A stretch of 55,008 nt of DNA from positions 1 to 55,008 of the forward strand of contig CAYXVF010000035.1 of the NCBI GenBank assembly GCA_964468125.1. Reading direction: 5' to 3'. Below are positions 41,655 through 50,572 of the stretch, piece after piece. A program made the translations under genes and the position numbers. The DNA comes from CAYXVF01 sp964468125. GTDB lineage: Bacteria; Myxococcota; XYA12-FULL-58-9; CAYXVF01. A model generated the notes under the pieces. It did no database searches and was not told the DNA's origin. It saw only the letters and a program-made list of their open reading frames with translations. Each line of letters starts with the position of its first letter. Position 1 is the first letter of the stretch.

Positions 41655-42452
41655 TCACGGGCAGCTATCGGGCTCGAAGCGGTAGAGGTCTGCCGACCAA
41701 TCGAAAACCCACTCGGGCGTGACCACCCTGCCCTGCCCCACCGGATACCAGGGCGATTCGGAGCCAGGGTGCTTCAGTACGTGGATCTCCTGGGCCGGCA
41801 TGTAGCTCTGAGCGAGCAGAACGTGCGGCGCACCGGACCGATCCCGGGCGAGGTCGACGACGATCACCGCATGGCCGGGAAAGCCCCCTTGAAGCAGCAC
41901 ATCACCGATCCGAATCGTCCGCGCGTCGGGCACACGCGTCAGTCCGCGGGCCAAGGAGGCGCTGCCGGCGTAGGTGAAGACCAGGTCGAGGTAGCGCCGG
42001 AAACTGCGATAGCTCCGATCCGGTTTCGCACTCCGCGTCCACCGGACTTTCGAGCCGCTCACCTTTGGGCGCATTCCCGTGGCAAACTCGCTCCAACTTG
42101 CGCGGTCGCCGCTGGTGAATCGAAAGCAGATGCTGTTCCCGTCACCCCGCGCCCAGAGCATTTCCGCCCAAAGGCGGATCGCCGCGTCTGCGCACTGCTG
42201 GAGGTCACGCCGGCCTACTTCGATATCCAAGACGAGGTAGTGCGCGCCCTGGTTGCGCTTCTCGCGTCCATCGTGCAAGCGGACCGGCGGGCGGCCGGCC
42301 TTCACCGGAAGGGAGCGAAAAAACTCAGTGGCGGCGCCACCGGGGACTCGGGATAAACCGTAGGAAGGGGCAATACGCTCCCCGAGCGGCCGGCTCGCCA
42401 TGTCAGGCCCCCAAGGGTGAGCGGCAAAGATGAACGTCAACAGCACGAACAC
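41655..42452 (-). CDS. DUF4846 family exported protein
   Basis: A 265-aa protein with a short signal (MFVLLTFIFAAHPWG). The conserved DUF4846 blocks are present: RDLQQCADAAIRLWAEMLW, then YLDLVFTYAGSASLARGL, IRIGDVLLQGGFPGHAVIVV and LLAQSYMPAQEIHVL with SPWYPV near the end. The GGFPGHAV block with conserved Cys/His positions recalls NlpC/P60- or CHAP-like hydrolases, but activity is unproven. It lies 60 bp upstream of the small secreted protein on the same strand. Confidence 0.85.
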   Translation of the reverse strand: MFVLLTFIFAAHPWGPDMASRPLGERIAPSYGLSRVPGGAATEFFRSLPVKAGRPPVRLHDGREKRNQGAHYLVLDIEVGRRDLQQCADAAIRLWAEMLWARGDGNSICFRFTSGDRASWSEFATGMRPKVSGSKVRWTRSAKPDRSYRSFRRYLDLVFTYAGSASLARGLTRVPDARTIRIGDVLLQGGFPGHAVIVVDLARDRSGAPHVLLAQSYMPAQEIHVLKHPGSESPWYPVGQGRVVTPEWVFDWSADLYRFEPDSCP

Positions 42453-42541
42453 GACGCGACTCTAGCGAAAAAAAGAGACCAGGACCGCCGGCCGCGCAAA
42501 GGTACCACTCAGCCGAATCCGATGGCGCGCTGCGCCTCGAG

Positions 42542-43225
42542 TCAGCTCGTCAGAAGCTGGAGCGGTGTCAAATAGGTCCGTTCCGCAAGTCCGTGCTGCC
42601 CACCCGCTTGATGATAGAAGCGATGGGTTCCTTGCCACTCTTTATGGTTCTCACGCAGTATCTTTCGAACGCTTCGACGGCTCATCGCGTCGGCGTCGGA
42701 TTGATAGATCACCATCGAGCCATCTTGGTCGACCTCGATGCGGGCCCCGTTCGAGAGGAGCTGGTTGCGCACATCCTCACTCAGTGGCTGCTCCGCTCCA
42801 CTCGGCAGGGTCGCAAAAACCCAGCCATCTGCTTGCACGAGATTGGCCCCCGCCGGCAAGCGCTCCGCGAGCTCGGAGGACGGTCTGTGCCCGTCTTCTT
42901 CGAAGAACGCACCGAGGTGGGGGTTGTTGAAGAAGAGCGGGAAGAAGCCCAACTCGCCGTGAATGTCGTTACGGTCACGCCATTCGAGGGCGAGGGAGAC
43001 GGGCCTTCCGGAGTCCGATCCGCCGCTGAACTGCACCTGCTGCACGAACGCGCCATTCAGGGGCCTCGGGTCGACAGGGAAGGGCGCTCGGGTGGGCTTC
43101 GGTAACCGCTCACCGTCGCGAATGGTGTTGCCCGCGCTCCGCGACGCGTTCGGGGGTGCCTGAACGCCATCGTCGGTGGGGGGCAGCGTAGCACGGTGTA
43201 TCTCCGGATTGATCCTGAAGCCCAT
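42542..43225 (-). CDS. protein of unknown function
   Basis: A 227-aa protein without signal peptide or membrane segment, starting MGFRINPEIHRATLPPTDDG at 43225. It is rich in Arg/Asp/Gln; the middle has ALEWRDRNDIHGELGFFPLF with FNNPHLGAFFEEDG, and the C-terminus is a charged segment. I do not recognise a family. The N-terminal Pro-rich leader before the folded part is loosely reminiscent of secreted or structural proteins that lack a Sec signal. Confidence 0.6.
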   Translation of the reverse strand: MGFRINPEIHRATLPPTDDGVQAPPNASRSAGNTIRDGERLPKPTRAPFPVDPRPLNGAFVQQVQFSGGSDSGRPVSLALEWRDRNDIHGELGFFPLFFNNPHLGAFFEEDGHRPSSELAERLPAGANLVQADGWVFATLPSGAEQPLSEDVRNQLLSNGARIEVDQDGSMVIYQSDADAMSRRSVRKILRENHKEWQGTHRFYHQAGGQHGLAERTYLTPLQLLTS

Positions 43226-43346
43226 GTCTCGTCCTTTCCTCATCCCTCGAGGTGCATACCCGTCGGCAAGGGTCGCGGGTTATCGCACATCGATTATCTT
43301 TCGTGAACACTCGACCCGTTTTGGGACGAAGGGCCTCAGAAGCCGC

Positions 43347-44276
43347 TCATTCGGACAGGAGATCGCCGCTGAAGAGGAATCCGAGGCCGACATAGGGGAC
43401 AGCTCGGCTCACGTCTTCACCGGTGCGGAAGCGGTGCTCGATGTGCCATTGGGTCAGGAGAAGGAGTGTCGGTGTTTGAATCCGCCCGCCGGGCTCGGAG
43501 TCGAACTGGTAGGCGATGAGTGGGCCGGCTCGGTGGATGATGTTGTCTGGGGCATCGTCGCTCGCGCGGTGGCGATCCTCATAGAAGGGCTTGGAGTAGG
43601 TGTAGCGGCCGCCCAGGATCAGGCCTACACGGGTGAGGTAGAGGAGGTCGGTCTCGTTCGTCACGACCCAGCCACCGTTTGGCATCAGCACATCGTAGAT
43701 CTGATCGTAGAAGGTCGTGTCCCCTTCGCGCAGCTCCATGTCCGCGCGATAGGCACGGGTGAAGTTGCGCAGAGCGATGGGCCCCGCCTTGATCTGAAAA
43801 TCGCTGCCGAGGGTCAGCTCCGTGCCGTTCGTGCTCTGGTTTTCCGTCCCCGGTTGGTCCGCGCGATCGGAAATCGCGCTGTCGCTGAAGTCCGACTCGG
43901 CCCCCGGGAACGACGCCAGAAGATTGAAGGTCCCGAAGTACTGCACAAACACGTAGCGGGCCCAGAGTCGCCAGACGGTGAGTGGCTTTACCTCCACGAT
44001 GCCGCCGATGCGCAGCCAGGCGGGACTCAGCCCCCCGGCGAGCCCTCCACCGATGAAATTCTGGCGCAGAATCAGTAAGTCGTCGTCAAAGAGACGAACG
44101 CGCCCGGTGAGGTAGAAGAAATCGACGAGGCCCAATGGGTTGACGCGGACCGCCGAGAGATTCTCGTAGGCGACGGAGACCGGCGGCTGTTTTGCCACCT
44201 CCTCCTGAACATCGCGTTCGGGAACGGAGGGAAAGAGCAGCACCGCCGCCAGGACCAGGGAAGAAGAAATGAGCAT
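43347..44276 (-). CDS. outer-membrane beta-barrel protein, unknown
   Basis: A 309-aa exported protein with a signal peptide (MLISSSLVLAAVLLFPSVPE). The mature chain alternates hydrophobic and polar residues in many strands, for example VDFFYLTGRVRLFDDDLLI, LWARYVFVQYFGTFNLLAS and YLTRVGLILGGRYTYSKPF. It ends VPYVGLGFLFSGDLLSE, a last strand without terminal Phe. It is likely a porin-like or structural barrel. No specific family was recognised. Confidence 0.72.
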   Translation of the reverse strand: MLISSSLVLAAVLLFPSVPERDVQEEVAKQPPVSVAYENLSAVRVNPLGLVDFFYLTGRVRLFDDDLLILRQNFIGGGLAGGLSPAWLRIGGIVEVKPLTVWRLWARYVFVQYFGTFNLLASFPGAESDFSDSAISDRADQPGTENQSTNGTELTLGSDFQIKAGPIALRNFTRAYRADMELREGDTTFYDQIYDVLMPNGGWVVTNETDLLYLTRVGLILGGRYTYSKPFYEDRHRASDDAPDNIIHRAGPLIAYQFDSEPGGRIQTPTLLLLTQWHIEHRFRTGEDVSRAVPYVGLGFLFSGDLLSE

Positions 44277-44382
44277 CCTTCCCGCTTACTCGGAACCCGG
44301 CGACCAGGGCAAAACGCATCGCGTCGAGAATCCGCCGGGGCCGCGCGGCATCCCCGCATCTGCCACCGGCGGATGCCGGGGA

Positions 44383-44466
<84 letters not shown>

Positions 44467-44629
44467 AGGCGAGGATGACGGCTCTTAGGCGATTCAGCTC
44501 AGGTCGTCAAGCGTTCTTCGGCGTCTTTGCAGCGGAGCGCCATCTGGTTCGCAAACTCTCGATTGTCTCGAAGTCCAGTCTGGTGAATCCTTTCAGCTAT
44601 TCCTTTCACCTCTCAGCAAGGAGCACTGA

Positions 44630-45121
44630 GTGAAGAAGATTCTCATCGTGTGTGCAGTGTCGTTCGCGTTCCCGTCAGCAGCCTTCGCCCAATACGGCAC
44701 GGCCGGCTGCGGTCTCGGTGCGATGATCTTTGGCAACGACAAGGGCTTCGTCCAGGTCTTCGCCGCCACGACCAACGGCACGTTTGCTAGCCAGACCTTC
44801 GGGATCACCTCGGGCACTTCCGAATGCGTCGATGGCAGCGGCGGCGCTTTTTCGTCCGTGGACAAGAAGGCCTTCGTGAAAATGAACTACGCGAGCCTGA
44901 TGCGCGACGCGGCGGTAGGCAAGGGCGAATACCTCGCCACTCTCGCAACGATGATGGGATGCGAAGAAACGGCCCACACCGACTTCTTCCAGGCGACCCA
45001 GAAGAACCACCGGCGAATCTTCAACGAAACGGCTGACGCGGAAGCGACCCTGAAGAGCGTCAACGACGTGGTGCAGCAGGACCCGATGCTGGCCCAACAA
45101 TGCAACGTCGCCGGCGCCTGA
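44630..45121 (+). CDS. DUF3015 family exported protein
   Basis: A 163-aa periplasmic or secreted protein. The signal peptide is MKKILIVCAVSFAFPSAAFA. The DUF3015 core follows: AGCGLGAMIFGNDKGFVQVF, then AATTNGTFASQTFGITSGTS and a conserved ...ECVDGSGG. The C-terminal half is helical (EYLATLATMMGCEETAHTDF). Function unknown for the family. It starts with GTG at 44630, with AAGGAGC a few nt upstream, and ends with a strong terminator. Confidence 0.88.
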   Translation: MKKILIVCAVSFAFPSAAFAQYGTAGCGLGAMIFGNDKGFVQVFAATTNGTFASQTFGITSGTSECVDGSGGAFSSVDKKAFVKMNYASLMRDAAVGKGEYLATLATMMGCEETAHTDFFQATQKNHRRIFNETADAEATLKSVNDVVQQDPMLAQQCNVAGA

Positions 45122-45152
45122 GGCGCTAGCCGCAGAGGAGAAAATCCGCTAA

Positions 45153-45188
45153 GCCGGGCACGCGTCGTCGACCGTGCCCGGCTTTTTT
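45153..45188 (+). terminator. intrinsic terminator after the DUF3015 gene
   Basis: GCCGGGCACG (45153-45162) pairs perfectly with CGTGCCCGGC (45173-45182) around a 10-nt loop, followed by TTTTTT. The ATG of the next gene starts only 2 bases after the T-run. Confidence 0.92.
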
Positions 45189-45189
45189 C

Positions 45190-47079
45190 ATGCTCACTCT
45201 CGCGCTCACCTTCGCCCTTTGGGCCCCGACGCTCTCCCTGGAGGACACCCTGCGCCGAGCCGACGAGCTCGGCCTAGGAGAAGACCGTGAGTGGCGTCGC
45301 TTGCTCCACTTCGAGGACGGCCGCTCGATCGTCGATGGTCCGGGCTTTTTCCTCGCCGAAGACGGCGCAAACGACGCAAACGCCGAGCTTCGCGCCACCC
45401 TGCGCGCGCTCTTCAGCGAGTCCGAGCCGGAGACGATGCACACCCAGTGCCGTTTTCCCGCCCGCACCCTCTTTCTGGACAAGAAGCTCGGCCTCTTCAG
45501 TGGCGGGCTGCCCAATCGCCCCTGCGAGGAGCTCGCGAAGTTCCTAAAAGCCGTTGCACCGGGCCGAGTTTATTTGGTGTTCGCGTCCGCGTTCCTGAGC
45601 GCTCCTGCGTCCTCTTTCGGACACACGCTGCTGCGGATCGAGAATCAGCGGCACCCGAACAACGCGCTGCTCTCGACGATGATCAATTTCGCGGCCTACC
45701 CCACGACCGACAACCCGCTGGTCTACGCCCTTCTCGGTCTGACCGGCGGTTTTCCTGGCCGCTTCACCGCTCTGCCCTACTACGTGAAGGTACAGGAGTA
45801 CTCGAACATCGAGTCCCGCGATCTCTGGGAATACGAGCTTTTCCTCGAGCCCGAAGAGACGCTTCGGCTCCTGCTCCACGCCTGGGAGCTCGATACGACC
45901 TGGATCGACTACTACTTCTTCACCGAGAATTGCTCCTATCTCTTGCTGCGCCTGCTCGAAATCGCGCGTCCGGAGCTCGAGCTCGCCAATCAGTTTTCAA
46001 GCTACGCGATCCCCACGGACACGCTCAAAGCCGTGGTCGCCGAAGAAGAACTCATCGGCGAGCGCATCTATCGCCCCGCGCACACCGCGAACATGAATGC
46101 GCGCCGAGGCCGGCTCACGGGTGAGGAACGCTCACTCGCCTCCGACCTCGTGGGAGAAGACCCGCCCTGGGAGAGGCTCGAAGGCCTCGAACCGGAACGG
46201 CGCGCCGCGGTCCTCGAATCCGCCCTCGACCTGCACAAATACGACGCGGGGTTTCATCCGAACCAAGATGCAGCGTACCTGTCGACACCCAGTGGAAAAC
46301 GCGAGCTCGAGCTGCTTCGCGCCCGAGGCGAGCTGCAGGTCGAGCTCGAAGACGTCGCGCCCCCAACCCCTGCGCCGCCCGAGGGCTCACACGAGAGTGC
46401 ACGGGTGCGGCTGGGAGCGGGCGTCAATCGGGCGGGCCGCGCCTTTCAGACGCTCGAGTGGCGAGGCGCGCTGCACGACCCCCTGGATGGGCAAGAGGGC
46501 TACGTGCCGGGGTCCACGGTCGAAATGCTCAAGGTACGCGCTCGCCTCGAGCCCGCGCGTTTCGAGCTGAACCGCTCGGACGCGCTCATCCTTGATCGCA
46601 TCGACCTGCTGAGGATGGCGTCCGTTGCGCCCTTGGAGGGCTGGGTGCGCCGCGCCTCCTGGCGCGTGAACCTCGGCGCGGGCTGGGTCGAAGACCTGAA
46701 CTGTCGACGCTGGCGCTGTACCGCCGCGGATTTTCACGTCGGTGCGGGGCTTGCTGCGCGGTCGCGCTGGCTCGGCGTGCAGACGTTCTACACCTTCGTC
46801 GACCTGAACGCCTTCGGCGGCGATGTCTTCGACAACGGCTACCGCATCGGGATCGACGGCGCCCTAGGCACCTCTTGGAGCCTCACGACTCGTCTGCGTT
46901 TGCTCCTCGAAGGCGCCTACCACTACGACTTCCTGGGCGACCGAACCGCCGGCGCCAACTACCTGGCTCTGCGCGGTGGCATAGGCTACGCGTTTTCGAG
47001 ACGCTTCTCCCTTCGCCTGACCGGCCGGTCCGTTCGCGACCTGCTCGAGACCGAGGCGTCGCTGCAGTTCTACTATTGA
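45190..47079 (+). CDS. DUF4105 (Lnb-type periplasmic) protein with C-terminal barrel-like region
   Basis: A 629-aa exported protein with a short signal (MLTLALTFALWAPTLS). The DUF4105 domain (about residues 130-290) shows SAPASSFGHTLLRIENQR, the TTDNPLVYALLGLTGGFPGR stretch and DYYFFTENCSYLLLRLLEIA; the His and the Cys-containing NCSYLL are the presumed catalytic-like residues of this papain-like fold. From about 390 on, alternating strands (RVNLGAGWVEDLN, YRIGIDGALGTSWSLTTRLR) and a final LETEASLQFYY suggest an outer-membrane barrel. The ATG has no Shine-Dalgarno and abuts the upstream terminator. Confidence 0.87.
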   Translation: MLTLALTFALWAPTLSLEDTLRRADELGLGEDREWRRLLHFEDGRSIVDGPGFFLAEDGANDANAELRATLRALFSESEPETMHTQCRFPARTLFLDKKLGLFSGGLPNRPCEELAKFLKAVAPGRVYLVFASAFLSAPASSFGHTLLRIENQRHPNNALLSTMINFAAYPTTDNPLVYALLGLTGGFPGRFTALPYYVKVQEYSNIESRDLWEYELFLEPEETLRLLLHAWELDTTWIDYYFFTENCSYLLLRLLEIARPELELANQFSSYAIPTDTLKAVVAEEELIGERIYRPAHTANMNARRGRLTGEERSLASDLVGEDPPWERLEGLEPERRAAVLESALDLHKYDAGFHPNQDAAYLSTPSGKRELELLRARGELQVELEDVAPPTPAPPEGSHESARVRLGAGVNRAGRAFQTLEWRGALHDPLDGQEGYVPGSTVEMLKVRARLEPARFELNRSDALILDRIDLLRMASVAPLEGWVRRASWRVNLGAGWVEDLNCRRWRCTAADFHVGAGLAARSRWLGVQTFYTFVDLNAFGGDVFDNGYRIGIDGALGTSWSLTTRLRLLLEGAYHYDFLGDRTAGANYLALRGGIGYAFSRRFSLRLTGRSVRDLLETEASLQFYY

Positions 47080-47095
47080 CGGTGAAGCGCGGTGC

Positions 47096-47680
47096 CTAGA
47101 GCACCTGAAATCCCGCGAGGACACCACCGCCCACGGCCACCTCACCTTCGAAGAAGACCGGCAGGACCTCGGCGCCGATGAAGAGCACCGCTGCGTTCTC
47201 GCGCTGCCAGACCACAGCCCCCGTGCGGAACGACGTGCCGACCCCGTACTCCGTATCGATCTCGACGTCGAAGTCGGTCGAGCGGGCCAGACCATCGAGG
47301 ATCGGGTTGATCCCGTAGATCCCCAACCCCGCCCCCGCACCGATGTAGAGCGTATCGTTCAGCCAGTATTGGACGTGTGGCCCTACCATCTGCACACCAA
47401 AATCGAGGTCCACCCGTTCGACCTCGCCGTCCGGATCGACGACTCGAACTTCCTGTCGATTGGTCGACGAGGCCCAGCGAAGGGTCAGCGCGAGCTCGTT
47501 GGTGAGAAAGGCGCCCACGCCGATGTTCAACCCTTGAAAGCCAAAATCCGTATCGCCGGCGAAGCGGTTCACCCCGAGCCCGAGCGATCCGTCGATCGTG
47601 AATCCCTCGCGGACAGTCGCCGCTTCGGCGATGACCGGGCAAGCAAGAACGAGCACGGTGAGTGTGAAACTGCGGAGCAT
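47096..47680 (-). CDS. small outer-membrane beta-barrel protein
   Basis: A 194-aa exported protein. The signal peptide is MLRSFTLTVLVLACPVIAEA. Eight or so strands follow with the dyad pattern of barrels (FTIDGSLGLGVNRFAG, LNIGVGAFLTNELALTLRWA, HVQYWLNDTLYIGAGAGLGI, VAVGGGVLAGFQVL). It resembles OmpW/OmpA-sized 8-strand barrels. The ATG at 47680 has AGGAAGGA upstream. Converges on the DUF4105 gene. Confidence 0.78.
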   Translation of the reverse strand: MLRSFTLTVLVLACPVIAEAATVREGFTIDGSLGLGVNRFAGDTDFGFQGLNIGVGAFLTNELALTLRWASSTNRQEVRVVDPDGEVERVDLDFGVQMVGPHVQYWLNDTLYIGAGAGLGIYGINPILDGLARSTDFDVEIDTEYGVGTSFRTGAVVWQRENAAVLFIGAEVLPVFFEGEVAVGGGVLAGFQVL

Positions 47681-47834
47681 CTTACTAATCCTTCCTCGCA
47701 ATTCATCGAGGGTATCCGTGAAGAGACACGTCCTCCCGTGCTACTGAGACGCCTCACCCTCAGCGAATATTCTTCCCGGCTCGGTCGTGCAAGAGGCGCT
47801 TGATCGGGGCGCGCAGCCGCAGCATCGTGCCGCC

Positions 47835-49136
47835 ATGGTGAGCGCGTTCTTCGCCCTTTTCCTCAGTGCGGTCCTAGAGCTTTCGTTCCCGGTCGAGAAG
47901 TACACCCTAGAAAACGGTCTCGAGGTGATCCTCAGCCCCGATCATCGACTCCCGGTGGTCGCGGTGAACGTCTGGTACCACGTAGGCCCGGTGAATGAGC
48001 CGCCGGGACGGACGGGCTACGCGCATCTGTTCGAGCACCTGATGTTTCAGGGCAGCGCGCACGTCGAGAACGAAGAGCATTTCGCGTTGCTCGAGTCCGC
48101 AGGCGCTACGAACATCAACGGGACCACGAGCTTCGACCGCACGAACTACTTCGAGACCCTGCCCTCCGATCAGGTCGAGCTCGCCCTCTGGCTCGAGGCC
48201 GACCGCATGGGATTTTTGCTTCCGGCGCTGAGCGAATCGAAGCTCGAGATTCAGAGGCAGACCATTCTGAACGAACGTCGCCAGACCGTAGATCGTCGCC
48301 CCTACGGCCGTAGCTCCGAGGCGTTTTTCAACGCCTTGTTCGGCGCTGGCCACCCCTATCACGGCTTTCTCATCGGAACTGCCGAGGACCTCGACGCAGT
48401 GACCCTGAGAGGCGTCCGCGAGTTCTACGATCGGTTCTACGCGCCAGCGAATGCAACCCTCGCGGTCGTCGGTGACTTCGACCGCGATGCGATGACGGAA
48501 ATGATCGAGCGCTACTTCGGCACCTTGCCGAGACGCCCCCCTCCCGGGCCCAGGCAGATCATCACGGTCCCGATCCGCAAGGAGATCCGCCTCACTGTAG
48601 AAGAGCCCGTGGAGCTCGCCCGGATCGAGATGGGGTGGCACTCCCCCGCGGTTTTCGAGGAGGGCGATGCAGCGGCCGATCTGCTCGCCGTGATTCTCGG
48701 GCGCGGACGTTCGAGCCGTCTCCAGCGCCTCGTTGACCGGGATGGGCTCGCCCGGTCCGTGAGCGCCTCGCAGCGCTCCCTACAGCTCAAGTCCGTATTC
48801 TCGATCGCGGCGACAGCGCCCGCCGAGGTCCCCGTGTCCGAGCTCGAAGCGGCGCTGCAGGAGGCGATCGATGCGATCCGCGCCTCGCCGCCCACGGCGC
48901 TCGAGATGGCACGCGCGCGTAACCTCCTCATGACGGAGGCCGTCTTCGGTCTCGAGCAAGTCGGCGCCCGGGCTGATCAGCTCAATCGGACGAATCACTA
49001 CCGCGGTGACCCGAGTCTTCTTCGCCAAACAGTGGCGCGCTACGAGCGGGTCAGCACGGAGGACGTACAGCGTTTGGCCCGTGAGCTCTTGCGAAACGAC
49101 CGCCGGGTCGTGGTCACCACGGTGCCGACACGATGA
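47835..49136 (+). CDS. M16 family zinc metallopeptidase, catalytic subunit
   Basis: A 433-aa exported peptidase. The signal is MVSAFFALFLSAVLE. The inverted zinc motif HxxEH is H64-L-F-E67-H68, with the third ligand Glu147 in ILNERRQ. The C-terminal M16_C domain runs from about 185 to 380. M16B enzymes work as dimers of an active and an inactive subunit enclosing short peptides. The next gene, overlapping by 4 bp, encodes the inactive partner. Confidence 0.94.
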   Translation: MVSAFFALFLSAVLELSFPVEKYTLENGLEVILSPDHRLPVVAVNVWYHVGPVNEPPGRTGYAHLFEHLMFQGSAHVENEEHFALLESAGATNINGTTSFDRTNYFETLPSDQVELALWLEADRMGFLLPALSESKLEIQRQTILNERRQTVDRRPYGRSSEAFFNALFGAGHPYHGFLIGTAEDLDAVTLRGVREFYDRFYAPANATLAVVGDFDRDAMTEMIERYFGTLPRRPPPGPRQIITVPIRKEIRLTVEEPVELARIEMGWHSPAVFEEGDAAADLLAVILGRGRSSRLQRLVDRDGLARSVSASQRSLQLKSVFSIAATAPAEVPVSELEAALQEAIDAIRASPPTALEMARARNLLMTEAVFGLEQVGARADQLNRTNHYRGDPSLLRQTVARYERVSTEDVQRLARELLRNDRRVVVTTVPTR

Positions 49137-50572
49137 GAGCCGCCCTCCTCATCCCGTGCGTGTGGGTTGCAGCCTGTGTGGCCCCGGCTCAGAAGACGGT
49201 CGAGGTCGTGCCCGTCGCCGATGAGCAGGCCTTTCGTGCGGGACGCCCGAGCCCCGGGGCACGGTCCGAGCTACGCGCTCCCGTGGCCGAGGTCGCGACC
49301 TTGCCCAACGGCCTCACCGTCATGGCGGTCCCGAATTCCGATCTGCCGGCGGTGTCCGTGCGGCTGGTCTTTCGGGTTGGGGCCTCCGAAGACCCTCAGG
49401 GACGTGAAGGCCTCGCCAGCCTGATGGCAGATCTGCTCGACGCCGGCACCGCAACCCGGGATGCGGACGCCCTGGCCCGGGAGGTCGAGCTCCTAGGGAC
49501 GACCCTCGAAGTCGGGCTCGCGGGCGAAGCCGTCGCGCTCCAGGCTTCGACACTGAGCTCGAACCTCGAGCCGCTCCTCGAGCTGCTCGCAGATGTGGTC
49601 GAGGGATCGACGTTTCCGGAGCCCGTCTTCGAGCGCTATCAGCAAGAGCGCATCCGTCTGCTCGAACGAGAACAGGGAAGCCCCTCCCGCCGCGCCTGGA
49701 GTGAGCTCAGCCGGCTGCTCTACGGCGCGCATCCCTACGGCCACAGCGCCCGAGGAAGCATCGAATCGGTCCGTGCGATCACGCAGCCGGAGCTCATCGA
49801 GTTTCATCGCCGTGTCCTGCGCCCGGAGCACGCCGCGCTGATCGTCGCCGGAGACGTCGAGATGAAGAGCCTGCTCGAACGGGTGCGAAGCCACTTCGGC
49901 GACTGGCTTCGGGGCGACGAGCCGCTCCCGCCCATTCCCACGGCACCGGTCGCAACGTCGCCCGATATCCTCCTGGTGGCGCGGGCCGGTGCCCAAGGGT
50001 CGCAGCTGCTTCTCGGGCAGGTCACGGTGTCCCAGTCTCATCCGGACTATCTCGCGCTCCTGCTGGCAAATGCGATCTTCGGAGGGCGATACGACAGCCG
50101 ATTGAGCGAGCGGCTGAGCCAGCTCACCGCCCTCGGTGTGGCCTCCAGCATCGACTTTCGCCGAAGCAATGGCACCTTCGCGGTGAGCGCGGCGGTGCGC
50201 GCTGACCAAACCGCCACCACGCTCGGCGCCATCGTGGAAGAGCTCGAGCGCATGCGCTGCGAAGGGGTCAGCAAGGACGAGCTCGCCCGCGCACGTGATG
50301 AGTTCGCCCGCTCCCTGCCGGCGTACTTTCAGACCCGTAGCGCCGTCGTCGGTGCGTTGAGCACCCTGTTCGTCTACGAGCTGCCCTTCGACTACTACGC
50401 GGGGCTCCCGGAGGCCCTGAGTGCGATAGAGCCCGAGGATGTGAAGCGCGCGGTCAACGCGCACCTTCGGCCCGAAGCCCTCGAGGTGGTGGTCATCGGT
50501 GATCGGGCGATGGTAGAGATGCCGCTCCGGGCGCTCGGCTTTGGCGAGGTGGAGGTCTTGGAGGACTCCTGA
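49133..50572 (+). CDS. M16 family protein, inactive partner, lipoprotein
   Basis: A 479-aa protein homologous in layout to the gene upstream. The N-terminus MRAALLIPCVWVAAC is a lipoprotein signal. The position of HxxEH reads GREGLASLMADLLDAGT, so zinc ligands are missing. A conserved R...Y-like C-terminal block is present (GGRYDSRLSERLSQLTALGV, then VYELPFDYYAGLPE), as expected for the non-catalytic subunit that completes the cavity. The ATGA overlap and the lipid anchor suggest the dimer sits at the periplasmic membrane face. Confidence 0.92.
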   Translation: MRAALLIPCVWVAACVAPAQKTVEVVPVADEQAFRAGRPSPGARSELRAPVAEVATLPNGLTVMAVPNSDLPAVSVRLVFRVGASEDPQGREGLASLMADLLDAGTATRDADALAREVELLGTTLEVGLAGEAVALQASTLSSNLEPLLELLADVVEGSTFPEPVFERYQQERIRLLEREQGSPSRRAWSELSRLLYGAHPYGHSARGSIESVRAITQPELIEFHRRVLRPEHAALIVAGDVEMKSLLERVRSHFGDWLRGDEPLPPIPTAPVATSPDILLVARAGAQGSQLLLGQVTVSQSHPDYLALLLANAIFGGRYDSRLSERLSQLTALGVASSIDFRRSNGTFAVSAAVRADQTATTLGAIVEELERMRCEGVSKDELARARDEFARSLPAYFQTRSAVVGALSTLFVYELPFDYYAGLPEALSAIEPEDVKRAVNAHLRPEALEVVVIGDRAMVEMPLRALGFGEVEVLEDS

